From Desulfosporosinus metallidurans (GTDB lineage: Bacteria > Bacillota > Desulfitobacteriia > Desulfitobacteriales > Desulfitobacteriaceae), in contig NZ_MLBF01000012.1 of assembly GCF_001936615.1 (NCBI RefSeq), positions 1-64,000 on the forward strand: a stretch of 64,000 nt of DNA, in the 5' to 3' direction. Below, piece by piece: positions 44,245 to 53,839 of this stretch. The translations under genes and the position numbers were made by a program. The notes under the pieces were generated by a model. That model did not search any database. It was not told the DNA's origin and was given only the letters and a program-made list of their open reading frames with translations. Position 1 is the first letter of the stretch; the number at the start of each line of letters is the position of its first letter.

Positions 44245-44931
44245 TTAGTTTTCTTCCATACAATTTTGTAAGGATTGAATGTCCCTTAGGATAATAGATT
44301 TGCGGCTGAGAATTAGGATTTCTGCTTTCTGCCAACGATTGAGGAATGTAGAGGCCGTTTGACGGGATGTTCCCACTGCTAAAGCTATTTCTTCAACTGT
44401 TAACCCTAAGTTTACGAGGGTACCGTGTTCCGAAGTCTGGCCTTTTTCCTTAGCAGCTTGTAACAAAAAGCTCGCTAAGCGTTTACCTACATCGCGAAAA
44501 ACGAGGTTTTCAATAATTCCTAGGGTGTTTGCCAAGCTTTCTCCTAAGACTTTGATCATGCTGATTAAGACAACCGGATCTTGAAGCATAAAGCTGCGAA
44601 AGGCTTTAATGTCAATAGTCCAGATGATCGTTTCTTCCATTGCTTCAGCAAAAGTGCCCGAATGGCTACTATAGACATCCCCGGGTTCTAAGAAGGCAAT
44701 CGTGAACTCCTTACCGTCAGGATAACCGAGATAAATTCTAACTTTGCCCTTAACGACAATTAAAATAAAATCCTCTTGCTTTTCAGGGGTAAAAATACAT
44801 TCTTTTTTGCGGAATGAACGTTCGTGGGCAGATTGATTCAGTGTGAGTGAATGTTGTTCGCTTAAGACTTTAAGAAGAGGAATTTTAAGCAATTCATCAG
44901 GGTTAATTTCAGGTAGCCTAGACTTCACCAT
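44245..44931 (-). CDS. CRP/FNR-family regulator, CooA-like
   Basis: A 228-residue CRP-family protein: cyclic-nucleotide-binding fold (ILIVVKGKVRIYLGYPDGKE, FLEPGDVY), a dimer helix, and an HTH (LTVEEIALAVGTSRQTASTF). In GDVYSSHSGTFAEA, His90 aligns with the haem ligand His77 of CooA (HSG motif), while the neighbouring Cys75 of Rhodospirillum CooA is Ser here, as can occur in other CooA proteins. Sitting directly before cooS-cooC, it is probably a CO-sensing activator; no haem binding is proven. Confidence 0.8.
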   Translation of the reverse strand: MVKSRLPEINPDELLKIPLLKVLSEQHSLTLNQSAHERSFRKKECIFTPEKQEDFILIVVKGKVRIYLGYPDGKEFTIAFLEPGDVYSSHSGTFAEAMEETIIWTIDIKAFRSFMLQDPVVLISMIKVLGESLANTLGIIENLVFRDVGKRLASFLLQAAKEKGQTSEHGTLVNLGLTVEEIALAVGTSRQTASTFLNRWQKAEILILSRKSIILRDIQSLQNCMEEN

Positions 44932-45081
44932 TTAACCCCCCCTTATTCATAACCTTGAATTTAATATACAGAGCATATGACATTGCGCAAGGATTGTCAA
45001 CGTCGCCTTTAAGCAATACTCAGCCTATACTTAAGCGATAGTTGGTTAAATTCTGTGCGGTGTTTACGGCGTGAATCCATT

Positions 45082-45249
45082 TTATGTATAGATATTTACT
45101 ATCCCTCGGCTTAAAGATATGATATGGATAAAAAGAACGCAATTCCTCACGGACGACGCTGGCAAAGATGTACGGGACTCTGTTTCCATCATGCCAATTG
45201 CTTTTCTGAAATTATCAAGCCTTTGCTTCCAACGCACATCATTATCCAT
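45082..45249 (-). pseudogene. Stub of an HI0074-type nucleotidyltransferase substrate-binding protein
   Basis: From ATG 45249, with GGTAGGTGAG upstream, the frame reads MDNDVRWKQRLDNFRKAIG, the usual start of HI0074-family antitoxin-like proteins paired with MNT nucleotidyltransferases. Homology ends after about 25 residues, and no partner gene is present. The rest of 44932-45589 holds nothing else recognisable. Confidence 0.5.
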
Positions 45250-45589
45250 AAGTTTCTCACCTACCTTTTTTGTACTAGTCAGAAAGTATAACTTTCCGGA
45301 AGGTCCCTTCTCGCCATCCATGGCCGGCGCATCAGTGCAACTAAGTCTAACCGCCGGCGCCTGAAGGCTTGACGATAGCCAAGTTTTCTATATGATTTTC
45401 AGCAAATAGCTCACATTATTCATTATATCCTAAATATGGTATATTTCAATAATCAATCAGTTAATGAACGTTCAACATTCCTTCAACTAACCCCTACTCA
45501 AATAAGTTGATCTGCTTAGTCTCAGAAACCCTGAATATTGCTTTTTCCAGCTTTTCATCGATAGATCTTAAGCGCCGTTTTAATATCGC

Positions 45590-46080
45590 TCACTCAAAGC
45601 TCACCTCAATCTTAAAATCGCTGATAGCGATGCGCCTGCTAAACATCTCTTCCCCGATATGTTGATCATCGATGAGCTTATCATCAATCAGTCTGATTCG
45701 GAGTTGTTCCATTCCCTGCCCGTACGGGTTGGCTTCTCTGGTACGAAAAAACAGACGGATACCTTCCCAGTCCAGATCGCCAAAGTAGAGAAGGGCAGAT
45801 CGTCCTCCTTGGCCTTCTTGTCCACCCAACATAGTGGCACTGTAGTCGTCCAAGGCCCCTCGCTCCGTGATTTTATTCCCTTCCCCATAGAGGAGCACAT
45901 TGACGACCGTTCCTTCGATGTTATTTTTTCCCGTATCTTGCATCAGCTTTCGGAACGTAAACCAAGTGTCTTTATTCTTTGATCACTAAGACGGTAGTAT
46001 GCTTGCCACGATCATGCAGATATTCGAAAAATGGCTCGGGATTCATAAACACCCGTCTCTGCCGAAAATCTAGGTTAGTG
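45590..46080 (-). pseudogene. Remnant of a JetD/DUF2220 (Wadjet-type) protein
   Basis: Two frames joined by a shift at about 45985 give NLDFRQRRVFMNPEPFFEYL, TTVLVIK, then NKDTWFTFRKLMQDTG, VVNVLLYGEGNKI and SALLYFGDLDWEGIRLFF. The FGDLDWEG motif is the acidic centre of the Toprim-like DUF2220 domain, found in JetD, the nuclease subunit of Wadjet anti-plasmid systems. The N-terminal DUF3322-like part is missing, as are jetA, jetB and jetC. It directly abuts the ureD stop. Confidence 0.6.
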
Positions 46081-46086
46081 AAATCC

Positions 46087-46965
46087 CTAGAATTTTCTCC
46101 ATGGCCACTCAAGCTCATTATATAATCTCAAACGTAAGATTCTCCATATCTCCTTAAATCCCTCTTGAATATTTTCTGCACTATGGCCCAAGGCCCGGAA
46201 ACAATAAGCCTGCTTACAAATTGCAGTTCCGGCAATCAAAATATTGTAGCGTTCAGCCATATGTTCCAGAAAACCGTTTTCATCTTCCGTGTTTCGCTGC
46301 ACTAATTCAAGCATCGCCTTTTCCATATTAGGATCAATAGCCCAAAATGTGCCCATATGCGTATAACCATGCATTACGCCAAGCTGCCCATTCCAAGTTT
46401 GTAAAAAGGTAAGGACTTTTGGTGGCTCCAGCATAAACCTGTCACTAAAAATTAATTCACCGTCAAGAAAAATATTGGTCTGCTGATCAAGCAAATTATA
46501 TTTAAACAGCTCTTGCCGGGCTACTCGCCCCGGTGCAGTAATTTCCCAAAAAAATGCTGAGGCTTGGCTTGATATTTGGAGATTCGTACGACTAAATAAA
46601 CATGATTCGGCAAAGGGTATAACTACTTCTGGCATGTATTCCAGTCTCGCCCCTTGTTCAACAATCAAGGTTGTAAATACCCTCGAGAGATTTCCTTGCG
46701 GTGAGCGAAAAACCTTTGTCGCCCCTTGACCGAAAACAACCGCCTGAGCATCCTGCTTGAGCCGCACTAAAATACTATGCTGGTCTCCTTGCAGAAGACC
46801 AGCAGCAGGATTCATGATATAGAAAAAAACCTCTTCCCTGTCAGTAAAATAGAGCGGGTTTGAAGCCCGGAGCGGCATTCTCTGGCGAAGAGAACTGATA
46901 ATACTCCTACCGTTATCCTGCTGGACTTCAACTTGAAGAATACCGTGTTTTAACGGTGCATTCAT
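46087..46965 (-). CDS. ureD: Urease accessory protein UreD
   Basis: 292 residues from ATG 46965, which overlaps the ureG stop as ATGA and follows GGAGGATATCAA; the longer frame to 47001 is not needed. UreD scaffolds the UreD-UreF-UreG complex on apo-urease. Visible are [57 protein letters not shown] and GRVARQELF. It is the last gene of the urea operon. Confidence 0.92.
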   Translation of the reverse strand: MNAPLKHGILQVEVQQDNGRSIISSLRQRMPLRASNPLYFTDREEVFFYIMNPAAGLLQGDQHSILVRLKQDAQAVVFGQGATKVFRSPQGNLSRVFTTLIVEQGARLEYMPEVVIPFAESCLFSRTNLQISSQASAFFWEITAPGRVARQELFKYNLLDQQTNIFLDGELIFSDRFMLEPPKVLTFLQTWNGQLGVMHGYTHMGTFWAIDPNMEKAMLELVQRNTEDENGFLEHMAERYNILIAGTAICKQAYCFRALGHSAENIQEGFKEIWRILRLRLYNELEWPWRKF

Positions 46966-47573
46966 TTGATATCCTCCATGATAACGTTTTTCCGGATCCA
47001 CAGTAAGACGTTATCTAAGCCCTCTTCAGTTTTTAGATTGGTAAACAAAAAGGGGCGTTCACCGCGCATTCGCCGGGAATCTTGGGCCATCACTTCCAAG
47101 CTGGCCCCGACATGAGGAGCCAGATCCGTTTTATTGATTATCAAAAGATCTGAACGGGTAATCCCAGGTCCCCCTTTTCGAGGAATTTTTTCCCCTTGGG
47201 CTACGTCAATTATATAAATCGAAACATCTACTAGTTCAGGACTAAAGGTAGCAGCTAAATTATCACCGCCACTTTCCACAAAAATTAGTTGCAGATCCGG
47301 GAATCTTTCCTTAAGGGTATCAATCGCTTCCAGGTTCATAGAGGCATCTTCCCTTATAGCTGTATGGGGGCATCCTCCCGTTTCCACTCCAAGGATTCGA
47401 TCCTGTGGCAAAATACCATTACGGCAAAGGAATTCAGCATCTTCCTTAGTAAAAATATCATTGGTTATAACAGCCTGACTATACTCTGCCACCAGATAGC
47501 GTGTTAATTTTTCGACAAGGGCAGTTTTCCCTGAACCAACAGGACCCCCAACTCCGATACGAATCGGCCACAC
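46962..47573 (-). CDS. ureG: Urease accessory GTPase UreG
   Basis: A 203-residue SIMIBI GTPase: P-loop [33 protein letters not shown], the nickel-binding Cys-Pro-His in [36 protein letters not shown], and guanine-binding [11 protein letters not shown]. It couples GTP hydrolysis to nickel delivery. There is no His-rich N-terminal extension. GTG 47573 follows GGAGGTG. Confidence 0.96.
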   Translation of the reverse strand: MWPIRIGVGGPVGSGKTALVEKLTRYLVAEYSQAVITNDIFTKEDAEFLCRNGILPQDRILGVETGGCPHTAIREDASMNLEAIDTLKERFPDLQLIFVESGGDNLAATFSPELVDVSIYIIDVAQGEKIPRKGGPGITRSDLLIINKTDLAPHVGASLEVMAQDSRRMRGERPFLFTNLKTEEGLDNVLLWIRKNVIMEDIK

Positions 47574-47588
47574 TAAAAAACACCTCCT

Positions 47589-48269
47589 TCAAGACATAAA
47601 AATACGAGAATATAATCTCTCGTGAGCCATACCTGCCCAATCAAAGGCTGGCGCACTGCCACCCCAATCTTTTGCAGTTGCCGTTGTTACCCATTGAATA
47701 CAGGTATCAAGCAGTGGTTGAAGGAGCGCAAGCACCTGCTGTCCACTAGTCTGGCCTAACGGAATAGCCCGTACGCCATTCGCAATAAGCGACGCAGTGG
47801 TCATATGGGCAACTGCAGCGAGTAATAACGTTAAATCAATCCCTGCGCCAGCTCCATAATGTCCCAAAATAATGGCATGGTGACCAAAGGGAAAGTCAAC
47901 TTTTGAAAGGTAATTGGCATCGATTTCAGCGAGTAGTTGTCGAAGCCTTCTACCCATCTTAACACTCCCTTCCCTGCTTTCAGACGGTAACTTCATGGCA
48001 TTTAACCGTTTATCCAGTAAATAGAGGTGCTTCATGTCGGATTGTTGTGCGGCTTTCCAAGCGAGTTTTACCGCTAGTAGATCCGTTGGTCGCCAAGTGA
48101 AATAGAGAAAGGTCTGCATAAACTGGGCTAATTCTTGCTTGGTTTTAATGTCACCGTCCTGAATAAACGTCTCAAGTCCGAACGATTGAGTAAAGCCACC
48201 AGAAGGAAAGGCTGAATCTGCTAACTGCATTAAGCGCAATCCTATTTCCAAAGAGGGTTGGTTAATCAT
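47589..48269 (-). CDS. ureF: Urease accessory protein UreF
   Basis: A 226-residue all-helical UreF: LMQLADSAFPSGGFTQSFGL at the N terminus, SREGSVKMGRRLRQLL, and GHHAIILGHYGAGAGIDLTL. It bridges UreD and UreG during urease activation. It starts at ATG 48269 and overlaps the ureE stop by 4 bp, which indicates translational coupling. Confidence 0.92.
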   Translation of the reverse strand: MINQPSLEIGLRLMQLADSAFPSGGFTQSFGLETFIQDGDIKTKQELAQFMQTFLYFTWRPTDLLAVKLAWKAAQQSDMKHLYLLDKRLNAMKLPSESREGSVKMGRRLRQLLAEIDANYLSKVDFPFGHHAIILGHYGAGAGIDLTLLLAAVAHMTTASLIANGVRAIPLGQTSGQQVLALLQPLLDTCIQWVTTATAKDWGGSAPAFDWAGMAHERLYSRIFMS

Positions 48270-48706
48270 GGCGCAAAAGCCCCAGCTTCTTTAACTGGGG
48301 ATAACCCTAGTTTAGCGAGCTGCTCTTGTAACACCAGATTATAGGGAGTAATAACAGAATTACTTTTCAGCTCAATAGGGGCATGCATATTACCGATAGC
48401 ATGTGCAGCCAATCCCATTTCCCTCATATTCCTGACTGGAACGAGCAAAACAGCCTCTTCTTTTACCCTTACGACTATGAGATGATTTTCTTCTCGGTAA
48501 AGAATATCGCCAGGATGTAAATGTCCACTTTCAAGTTGTATTCCTATATCTCTGCCCACATCGGTTGTTTTACGCAGAATCCTTTTCTGAAGTTCATCCC
48601 AGGAAAGAAATAGCTGTTCTATGGTAAAAGCCTCTTTTTCGCGCTGATGATCCTGTTCCAAGTCAGCAAGTTTTCCAATCACTTCAGTCACTATCATAGA
48701 TTTCAA
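48266..48706 (-). CDS. ureE: Urease nickel metallochaperone UreE
   Basis: A 146-residue UreE: N-terminal peptide-binding domain (SWDELQKRILRKTTDVGRDI, LHPGDILY) and C-terminal metal-binding domain with the interface His in GLAAHAIGNMHAPIEL. The His-rich tail of Klebsiella-type UreE is absent; the protein ends in EAGAFAP. It delivers nickel to UreG. The gene lies 24 bp after ureC. Confidence 0.9.
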   Translation of the reverse strand: MKSMIVTEVIGKLADLEQDHQREKEAFTIEQLFLSWDELQKRILRKTTDVGRDIGIQLESGHLHPGDILYREENHLIVVRVKEEAVLLVPVRNMREMGLAAHAIGNMHAPIELKSNSVITPYNLVLQEQLAKLGLSPVKEAGAFAP

Positions 48707-48730
48707 ACTCCTATCAGCTTTCGTCCAAAC

Positions 48731-50437
48731 TTAAAACAAAAAGTACCGCTGTGCCAGAGGCAGGATATCGGCTGGTTCGCAAGTAAGTATTTCTCCATCT
48801 GCGGTCACTTGATAGGTTTCAGGATCCACATCAATGCGCGGTGTAGCAAAGTTATGTTTCATGTCAGCCTTACCAATTTGACGACAATTCTTCACCGGAA
48901 CAAGTTGCTTATCCAGTTTTAGCTCCTTAGCTAACTTTTCCGAATCAGCTGCTTGGGATATAAATGTTACAGAACAAGCGGAAATCCCTTTACCAAACGC
49001 AGCAAACATTGGCCGTTGGATAACCGGTTGTGGTGTTGGAATGGAGGCATTGGCATCTCCCATGGCGGCATGCATGATAAACCCACCTTTGATCACCATC
49101 GCAGGTTTTACACCGAAAAACTTCGGATTCCACAGCACAAGGTCCGCTAATTTACCCTTTTCAACCGAACCAACCAAATGGCTGATTCCATGAGTAATAG
49201 CAGGATTAACGGTATATTTACTAACGTAACGTTTAATCCGGTTATTGTCATTATTTATACTGTCAGACTCCAAGGGACCACGCTGAATCTTCATCTTATG
49301 CGCTGTCTGCCAGGTCCTAATTATAACTTCTCCGACCCGTCCCATCGCTTGAGAATCAGAAGACATCATGGAGATGACGCCTAAATCGTGTAAAATGTCC
49401 TCAGCCGCAATCGTTTCTGGGCGGATACGGGAATCAGCAAAAGCGATATCCTCAGGAACCTGTTTATCAAGATGATGACAAACCATTAACATATCGAGAT
49501 GCTCTTCCAGTGTATTAACCGTAAACGGCCGGGTAGGATTGGTTGAGGAGGGTAAGACATTGGGCAAGGAGGCAATTCTAATAATGTCCGGCGCGTGCCC
49601 TCCTCCTGCTCCTTCAGTATGAAACGTATGGATCGTACGCCCGGCAATCGCAGCAATTGTATCTTCAACAAAGCCAGCTTCATTAAGGGTATCCGTATGT
49701 ATGGCCACCTGAATATCATATTCATCCGCAACGTTTAGGCAGCAGTCAATAGCTACAGGAGTAGATCCCCAATCTTCATGTAGTTTTAGACCTATTGCTC
49801 CGGCTTTAACTTGGGCTATCAGCGGTTCCGGACAAGAATTATTCCCTTTCCCGAAAAAGCCCAGATTAATCGGAAACCCCTCGGCAGACTGTAGCATCCG
49901 ATATAAATTCCATTCACCCGGTGTACAGGTTGTAGCATTGGTTCCAGCAGCTGGACCGGTTCCGCCCCCTAACATGGTTGTAATACCGGAAGCAATCGCT
50001 GTTTCGATCTGCTGGGGACAAATAAAGTGAATATGACTATCAACCCCGCCTGCAGTCACGATATAGTTCTCTCCGGCAATCACCTCGGTGCCTGCCCCTA
50101 TTGGAAGGTTAACCCCAGCCATCGTCTTGGGATTTCCTGCGTGACCAAGACCATAAATACGTCCTTCCTTAATCCCTATGTCAGCCTTAATAATCCCCCA
50201 GTGGTCAACAATCACTGCATTTGTAATGACCAAATCCATAGCCTCAGCCAAAGCTTGTGGGTCTTGCCCCATACCATCGCGCAGGACTTTACCACCCCCA
50301 AATTTTGCTTCATCACCGGGACTGGTATAATCATTTTCCACTTCCAACCATAACTCTGTATCTGCTAAGCGGATTTTATCGCCAGTAGTTGGTCCATACA
50401 TATCAGCATGTTGACGGCGTGACATGCTTAAAGTCAC
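48731..50437 (-). CDS. ureC: Urease alpha subunit
   Basis: The 568-residue catalytic subunit. Visible are [17 protein letters not shown], the metal-binding [22 protein letters not shown], the carbamylated Lys in [37 protein letters not shown], the active-site flap MVCHHL and [11 protein letters not shown]. Two Ni ions hydrolyse urea to ammonia and carbamate. GTG 50437 follows GGGGGAGAACT; ATG 50425 is an alternative. Confidence 0.97.
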   Translation of the reverse strand: MTLSMSRRQHADMYGPTTGDKIRLADTELWLEVENDYTSPGDEAKFGGGKVLRDGMGQDPQALAEAMDLVITNAVIVDHWGIIKADIGIKEGRIYGLGHAGNPKTMAGVNLPIGAGTEVIAGENYIVTAGGVDSHIHFICPQQIETAIASGITTMLGGGTGPAAGTNATTCTPGEWNLYRMLQSAEGFPINLGFFGKGNNSCPEPLIAQVKAGAIGLKLHEDWGSTPVAIDCCLNVADEYDIQVAIHTDTLNEAGFVEDTIAAIAGRTIHTFHTEGAGGGHAPDIIRIASLPNVLPSSTNPTRPFTVNTLEEHLDMLMVCHHLDKQVPEDIAFADSRIRPETIAAEDILHDLGVISMMSSDSQAMGRVGEVIIRTWQTAHKMKIQRGPLESDSINNDNNRIKRYVSKYTVNPAITHGISHLVGSVEKGKLADLVLWNPKFFGVKPAMVIKGGFIMHAAMGDANASIPTPQPVIQRPMFAAFGKGISACSVTFISQAADSEKLAKELKLDKQLVPVKNCRQIGKADMKHNFATPRIDVDPETYQVTADGEILTCEPADILPLAQRYFLF

Positions 50438-50493
50438 AGTTCTCCCCCCTAACTTTGTTAATAGTTACGATTAGTAAATTTTACGTTCCTTCT

Positions 50494-50844
50494 TTATATA
50501 AACCCTTGCTGTTTAGCTTGTTCGATACATATCGTCTTGTCCCTACAACCAGCCGTTAAGTTATTTGCTCCAAACCAAGGACCCTGACCTGAAAATTGAA
50601 CAAGCCTAATCGTACGGCTTTCTCCCGGTTCGAAACGAACAGCGGTCCCTGCAGGAATGTTTAAACGCCTGCCCCAAGCTGAGGCTCGATCAAAGACTAA
50701 ATACCTGTTTACTTCGAAAAAATGATAATGAGAACCGACCTGGATAGGGCGGTCGCCAGTGTTTTCAACCGTTATTGTTTCTATAGACAGGCCTTGATTC
50801 GCTTCAATGGTTCCCTGGGCCAATTTATACTCTCCAGGTATCAT
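50494..50844 (-). CDS. ureB: Urease beta subunit
   Basis: A 116-residue Ure[72 protein letters not shown]. The start overlaps the ureA stop by 4 bp. Beta and gamma are separate subunits, as in most bacteria. Confidence 0.96.
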   Translation of the reverse strand: MIPGEYKLAQGTIEANQGLSIETITVENTGDRPIQVGSHYHFFEVNRYLVFDRASAWGRRLNIPAGTAVRFEPGESRTIRLVQFSGQGPWFGANNLTAGCRDKTICIEQAKQQGFI

Positions 50845-51164
50845 AGCTCTGACCTCCCCGACAAACGGATAGGATGATGTACAGTAACTAATTTCGTCCC
50901 ATCAGGAAAAGTTCCCTCAACCTGAATTTCCTCAATCATTTCAGGGATTCCCTCCATAACCTGGTCACGCGTCAGGATCTTAGTCCCCATCTCCATGAGT
51001 TGGGCGACAGTAAACCCATCACGAATTCGCTCCAGCAGTTCAGCGCTAATCAAGGACACTGCTTCTGGATAATTCAACTTCAATCCGCGATTTATACGTT
51101 CACGTGCTACCTTTCCTGCTGTATAAATCAACAGTTTATCTTTTTCAGTCGGACTTAGATGCAT
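50841..51164 (-). CDS. ureA: Urease gamma subunit
   Basis: A 107-residue Ure[61 protein letters not shown]. It is the first urease gene, 28 bp after urtE. AGGTTAGACG supplies a moderate ribosome site for ATG 51164. Confidence 0.96.
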   Translation of the reverse strand: MHLSPTEKDKLLIYTAGKVARERINRGLKLNYPEAVSLISAELLERIRDGFTVAQLMEMGTKILTRDQVMEGIPEMIEEIQVEGTFPDGTKLVTVHHPIRLSGRSEL

Positions 51165-51192
51165 CGTCTAACCTCCCGTCCCTCGTTATTCC

Positions 51193-51885
51193 TCAAATGG
51201 CCATCCGTTTCTGAATTTCCTCCTGATTTATTTCTTTAGTAAAGCCTTTGGTCACAATTAATCCTTTTTCCATTACGTAATAATAATCTGAGACATCAAC
51301 GACAAACTCCAAATACTGCTCAACAATCAGAATGGTTAAATTCGCTTCATGATTCAATTGTTTAATGACCCGGCCGATTTCCTGGATTACGGACGGCTGT
51401 ATCCCTTCCGTAGGTTCATCCAATATTAATAGTTTAGGCTTAGACACAAGAGCCCGGGCAATAGCCAGCTGCTGCTGCTGCCCTCCGCTAAGGTCTCCCC
51501 CTTTTCTTTTAAGCATGGTCTTCAAAACCGGAAATAATTCATAGATCGTTTCGTCAATACTTCCATCCCCTCCGCATGCCTCAAGACCTAGTAAAAGGTT
51601 TTCATGGACAGTTAATTGAGGAAAAATATCCCTGCCTTGCGGAACATAGCTAATCCCTTGTCTAGCCCTAAAATAGGTAGGCTTCGTAGTGATTTCCTTG
51701 CCATTGAACTTAATACTCCCTTGAGGGGTCTTAACCAATCCCATAATACTTTTTAAAAAAGTTGTCTTTCCTACCCCGTTTCGGCCGAGAAGGCAGACGA
51801 TTTGTCCTTTGGGCACACACAAGTTTATATTGTTAAGAATAATTGTTTCCCCATAATAGGCCTCCAGGTTTGCTACATCAAGCAT
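51193..51885 (-). CDS. urtE: Urea ABC transporter ATP-binding protein UrtE
   Basis: About 230 residues of a LivF-type ABC ATPase: Walker A LLGRNGVGKTTFLKSIMG, Q-loop in GISYVPQGRDIFP, signature LSGGQQQQLAIARAL, Walker B LLILDEPTEGI, H-loop IVEQYLEF. The start at ATG 51885 has GGGGTGGGGAACGCG upstream and gives an 8-bp overlap with urtD, more natural than the longer frame to 51918. Confidence 0.93.
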   Translation of the reverse strand: MLDVANLEAYYGETIILNNINLCVPKGQIVCLLGRNGVGKTTFLKSIMGLVKTPQGSIKFNGKEITTKPTYFRARQGISYVPQGRDIFPQLTVHENLLLGLEACGGDGSIDETIYELFPVLKTMLKRKGGDLSGGQQQQLAIARALVSKPKLLILDEPTEGIQPSVIQEIGRVIKQLNHEANLTILIVEQYLEFVVDVSDYYYVMEKGLIVTKGFTKEINQEEIQKRMAI

Positions 51886-52630
51886 CGCGTTCCCCACCCC
51901 GTCCCAGATACACATCAATTACTTTTTGATTATTCTGAACGTCATAAACACTGCCCTCATCCAATATTGCCCCTTCATGGAGAACCGTAACCTTACTGGC
52001 ATAATCCCTGACAAATTCCATGTCGTGTTCGACAACAATAATAGTACAATCTTGAGCTATCTTTTTTAAAAGTTCCCCGGTCTTATCTGTCTCCGCCCGA
52101 CCCATTCCGGCAACTGGTTCATCCAGAAGCATTAGTTTAGGCTCTTGGGCAAGCAGCATACCGATTTCCAGCCACTGCTTTTCACCATGAGATAAGGCTA
52201 TCGGGGTGTTAAATCTTTTTTCATACAAACCAATCGTGACTAAGATATCTTCAATTCTCTCGATCTGCTCCTTTTTCAGGCTATGAAACATGGAAGAATA
52301 CAGCGAACGATCCTTCACGACAGCAAGTTCCATGTTTTCATAAACGGTCATGTTAGTAAATACGGAGGGTACCTGAAACTTCCTTCCTATTCCTATATTG
52401 ACAATCTCATGCTCTGAATAGCGGGTAACGTCTACATCAAAAAACATAACTTGCCCAGACTGAGGCTTAACCCGACCGCAAATAGCATCAAGCAAGGTTG
52501 TTTTTCCAGCACCATTCGGTCCGATAAAAAAACGAATCTCACCTTTCTCAATCCCGGTATTCACCTTATTAACTGCCTTAAAGCCATCAAAACTTACGGT
52601 TAGATTATCAATCTGTAATATCGAATCCAC
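51878..52630 (-). CDS. urtD: Urea ABC transporter ATP-binding protein UrtD
   Basis: A 250-residue LivG-type ABC ATPase: FIGPNGAGKTTLLDAICG, GIGRKFQVPSVFTNMTVYEN, LSHGEKQWLEIGMLLAQEPK, LMLLDEPVAGMGRAE, VVEHDMEFVRDYA. LSHGEKQWLEIGM is the UrtD form of the ABC signature. GTG 52630 lies behind GGTGGGG. It pairs with UrtE to power the UrtBC channel. Confidence 0.94.
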   Translation of the reverse strand: MDSILQIDNLTVSFDGFKAVNKVNTGIEKGEIRFFIGPNGAGKTTLLDAICGRVKPQSGQVMFFDVDVTRYSEHEIVNIGIGRKFQVPSVFTNMTVYENMELAVVKDRSLYSSMFHSLKKEQIERIEDILVTIGLYEKRFNTPIALSHGEKQWLEIGMLLAQEPKLMLLDEPVAGMGRAETDKTGELLKKIAQDCTIIVVEHDMEFVRDYASKVTVLHEGAILDEGSVYDVQNNQKVIDVYLGRGGERDA

Positions 52631-52699
52631 ATCCCCACCGCCCTTCGATTTCTAATATATCCTTTGTCCTGCCTGGTTTGATTTAGGTGATTTTGTTTA

Positions 52700-53806
52700 T
52701 CAAGCCGCCTTATCCGTATTTATCTGCTGACCACCTTTATGTGCTTGATTACCAAACTTCCCTGCAATTTTCTTGATCAGTCCGACAATACCGTTAGGCA
52801 TAAACAAGACTATGAAAATAAAGGCAAACCCAATAAAGTAAGACCATACATCAGGGAAACTTTCACTGATCCCGCTTTTCAAGGCATTCACAAGTATGGC
52901 CCCAATAACAGCGCCGATCAATGTTCCGCGTCCACCAATTGCTACCCAAATAATCATTTCAATAGATGGCACTATACCCATTTCGGCCGGGGAAATAATA
53001 CCAACCTGAGGTACAAAGATTGCGCCGGCAAGCCCTGCTATGGCTGCAGATAGACAGTAGACAAATATCTTATACGTTGTAGGATTATACCCCGAGAACC
53101 TGACTCTGTTTTCTCCGTCCCGGATGGCTACAAGGATCCTGCCTAATCTTCGTTTAATCAACAAATTACAAAATACATAGATCAAAACAAGGAGGCCTAT
53201 CGAGATGTAATATAAAACAAGCTTCGTCGAGCCATTGGATAACGAAAAGCCCATGATACTTTTGTAGTTTGTCAGGCCGTTTGTTCCACCGGTATAAGCC
53301 TGTTGCCCAACAAAAAGAGTAACGAAAATAATGGCTAAGGCCTGAGATAAGATGGAGAAATATACTCCCCGGATACGGTTCTTAAACGTTAAAAACCCAA
53401 TAAAAAACGCCAATAGAGTCGGTACTAGAATTGCCATAGCTATTGCAAAAAAACTGTTGGAAAAAAGTTTCCAAAACCACGGAAGTCCTTCAAGCCCGCT
53501 CCAAGACATAAAATCCGGTAGTTTTCCGTGGGCAGCCTCTAACTTCAGATACATCGCCATGCAGTATGCCCCAAGCCCGAAGAACACCCCATGTCCAAGG
53601 CTTAAAATCCCCGTAAATCCCCAGATCAAATCTAAACCAATTGCCAAAATAGCATAGGCAATAAATTTTCCCAGTAAATTCACTCTGAAATCGGATAAAA
53701 ACAAGGGAGCTAAGACTAAACCTAAAATGATGATGGAGAACACTAATTTTTCCTTTGATTTTATCAAACTTCGGGCATCGAACATCGAGCTTCGAACATC
53801 AACCAT
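52700..53806 (-). CDS. urtC: Urea ABC transporter permease UrtC
   Basis: A 368-residue LivM-type permease with about ten helices: AYAILAIGLDLIWGFTGILS, GHGVFFGLGAYCMAMYL, IRGVYFSILSQALAIIF, YTGGTNGLTN, and GGRGTLIGAVIGAILVN. The first 20 residues (VDVRSSMFDARSLIKSKE) are unlike other UrtC and are encoded by a repetitive GAACATCGAGCTTCGAACATC-like stretch; ATG 53785 or a later codon could be the real start. The C terminus is normal. Confidence 0.92.
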   Translation of the reverse strand: MVDVRSSMFDARSLIKSKEKLVFSIIILGLVLAPLFLSDFRVNLLGKFIAYAILAIGLDLIWGFTGILSLGHGVFFGLGAYCMAMYLKLEAAHGKLPDFMSWSGLEGLPWFWKLFSNSFFAIAMAILVPTLLAFFIGFLTFKNRIRGVYFSILSQALAIIFVTLFVGQQAYTGGTNGLTNYKSIMGFSLSNGSTKLVLYYISIGLLVLIYVFCNLLIKRRLGRILVAIRDGENRVRFSGYNPTTYKIFVYCLSAAIAGLAGAIFVPQVGIISPAEMGIVPSIEMIIWVAIGGRGTLIGAVIGAILVNALKSGISESFPDVWSYFIGFAFIFIVLFMPNGIVGLIKKIAGKFGNQAHKGGQQINTDKAA

Positions 53807-53839
53807 TGTGTTCTGTCCCCCTTTCCGTAAAAATTCACC

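Noticed and set aside
44940-45010. Regulator site TGACA-N12-TGTCA upstream of the CooA-like gene
   Set aside because: The arms are only five bases, the spacing does not fit known CooA or CRP sites, and no promoter could be placed.
45659-45982. Plus-strand frame opposite the JetD remnant
   Set aside because: The minus strand has clear DUF2220 motifs, while this frame has no recognisable motif or ribosome site.
51886-51918. Longer urtE start overlapping urtD by 41 bp
   Set aside because: ATG 51885 has a good ribosome site and gives the family's usual length and an 8-bp overlap.
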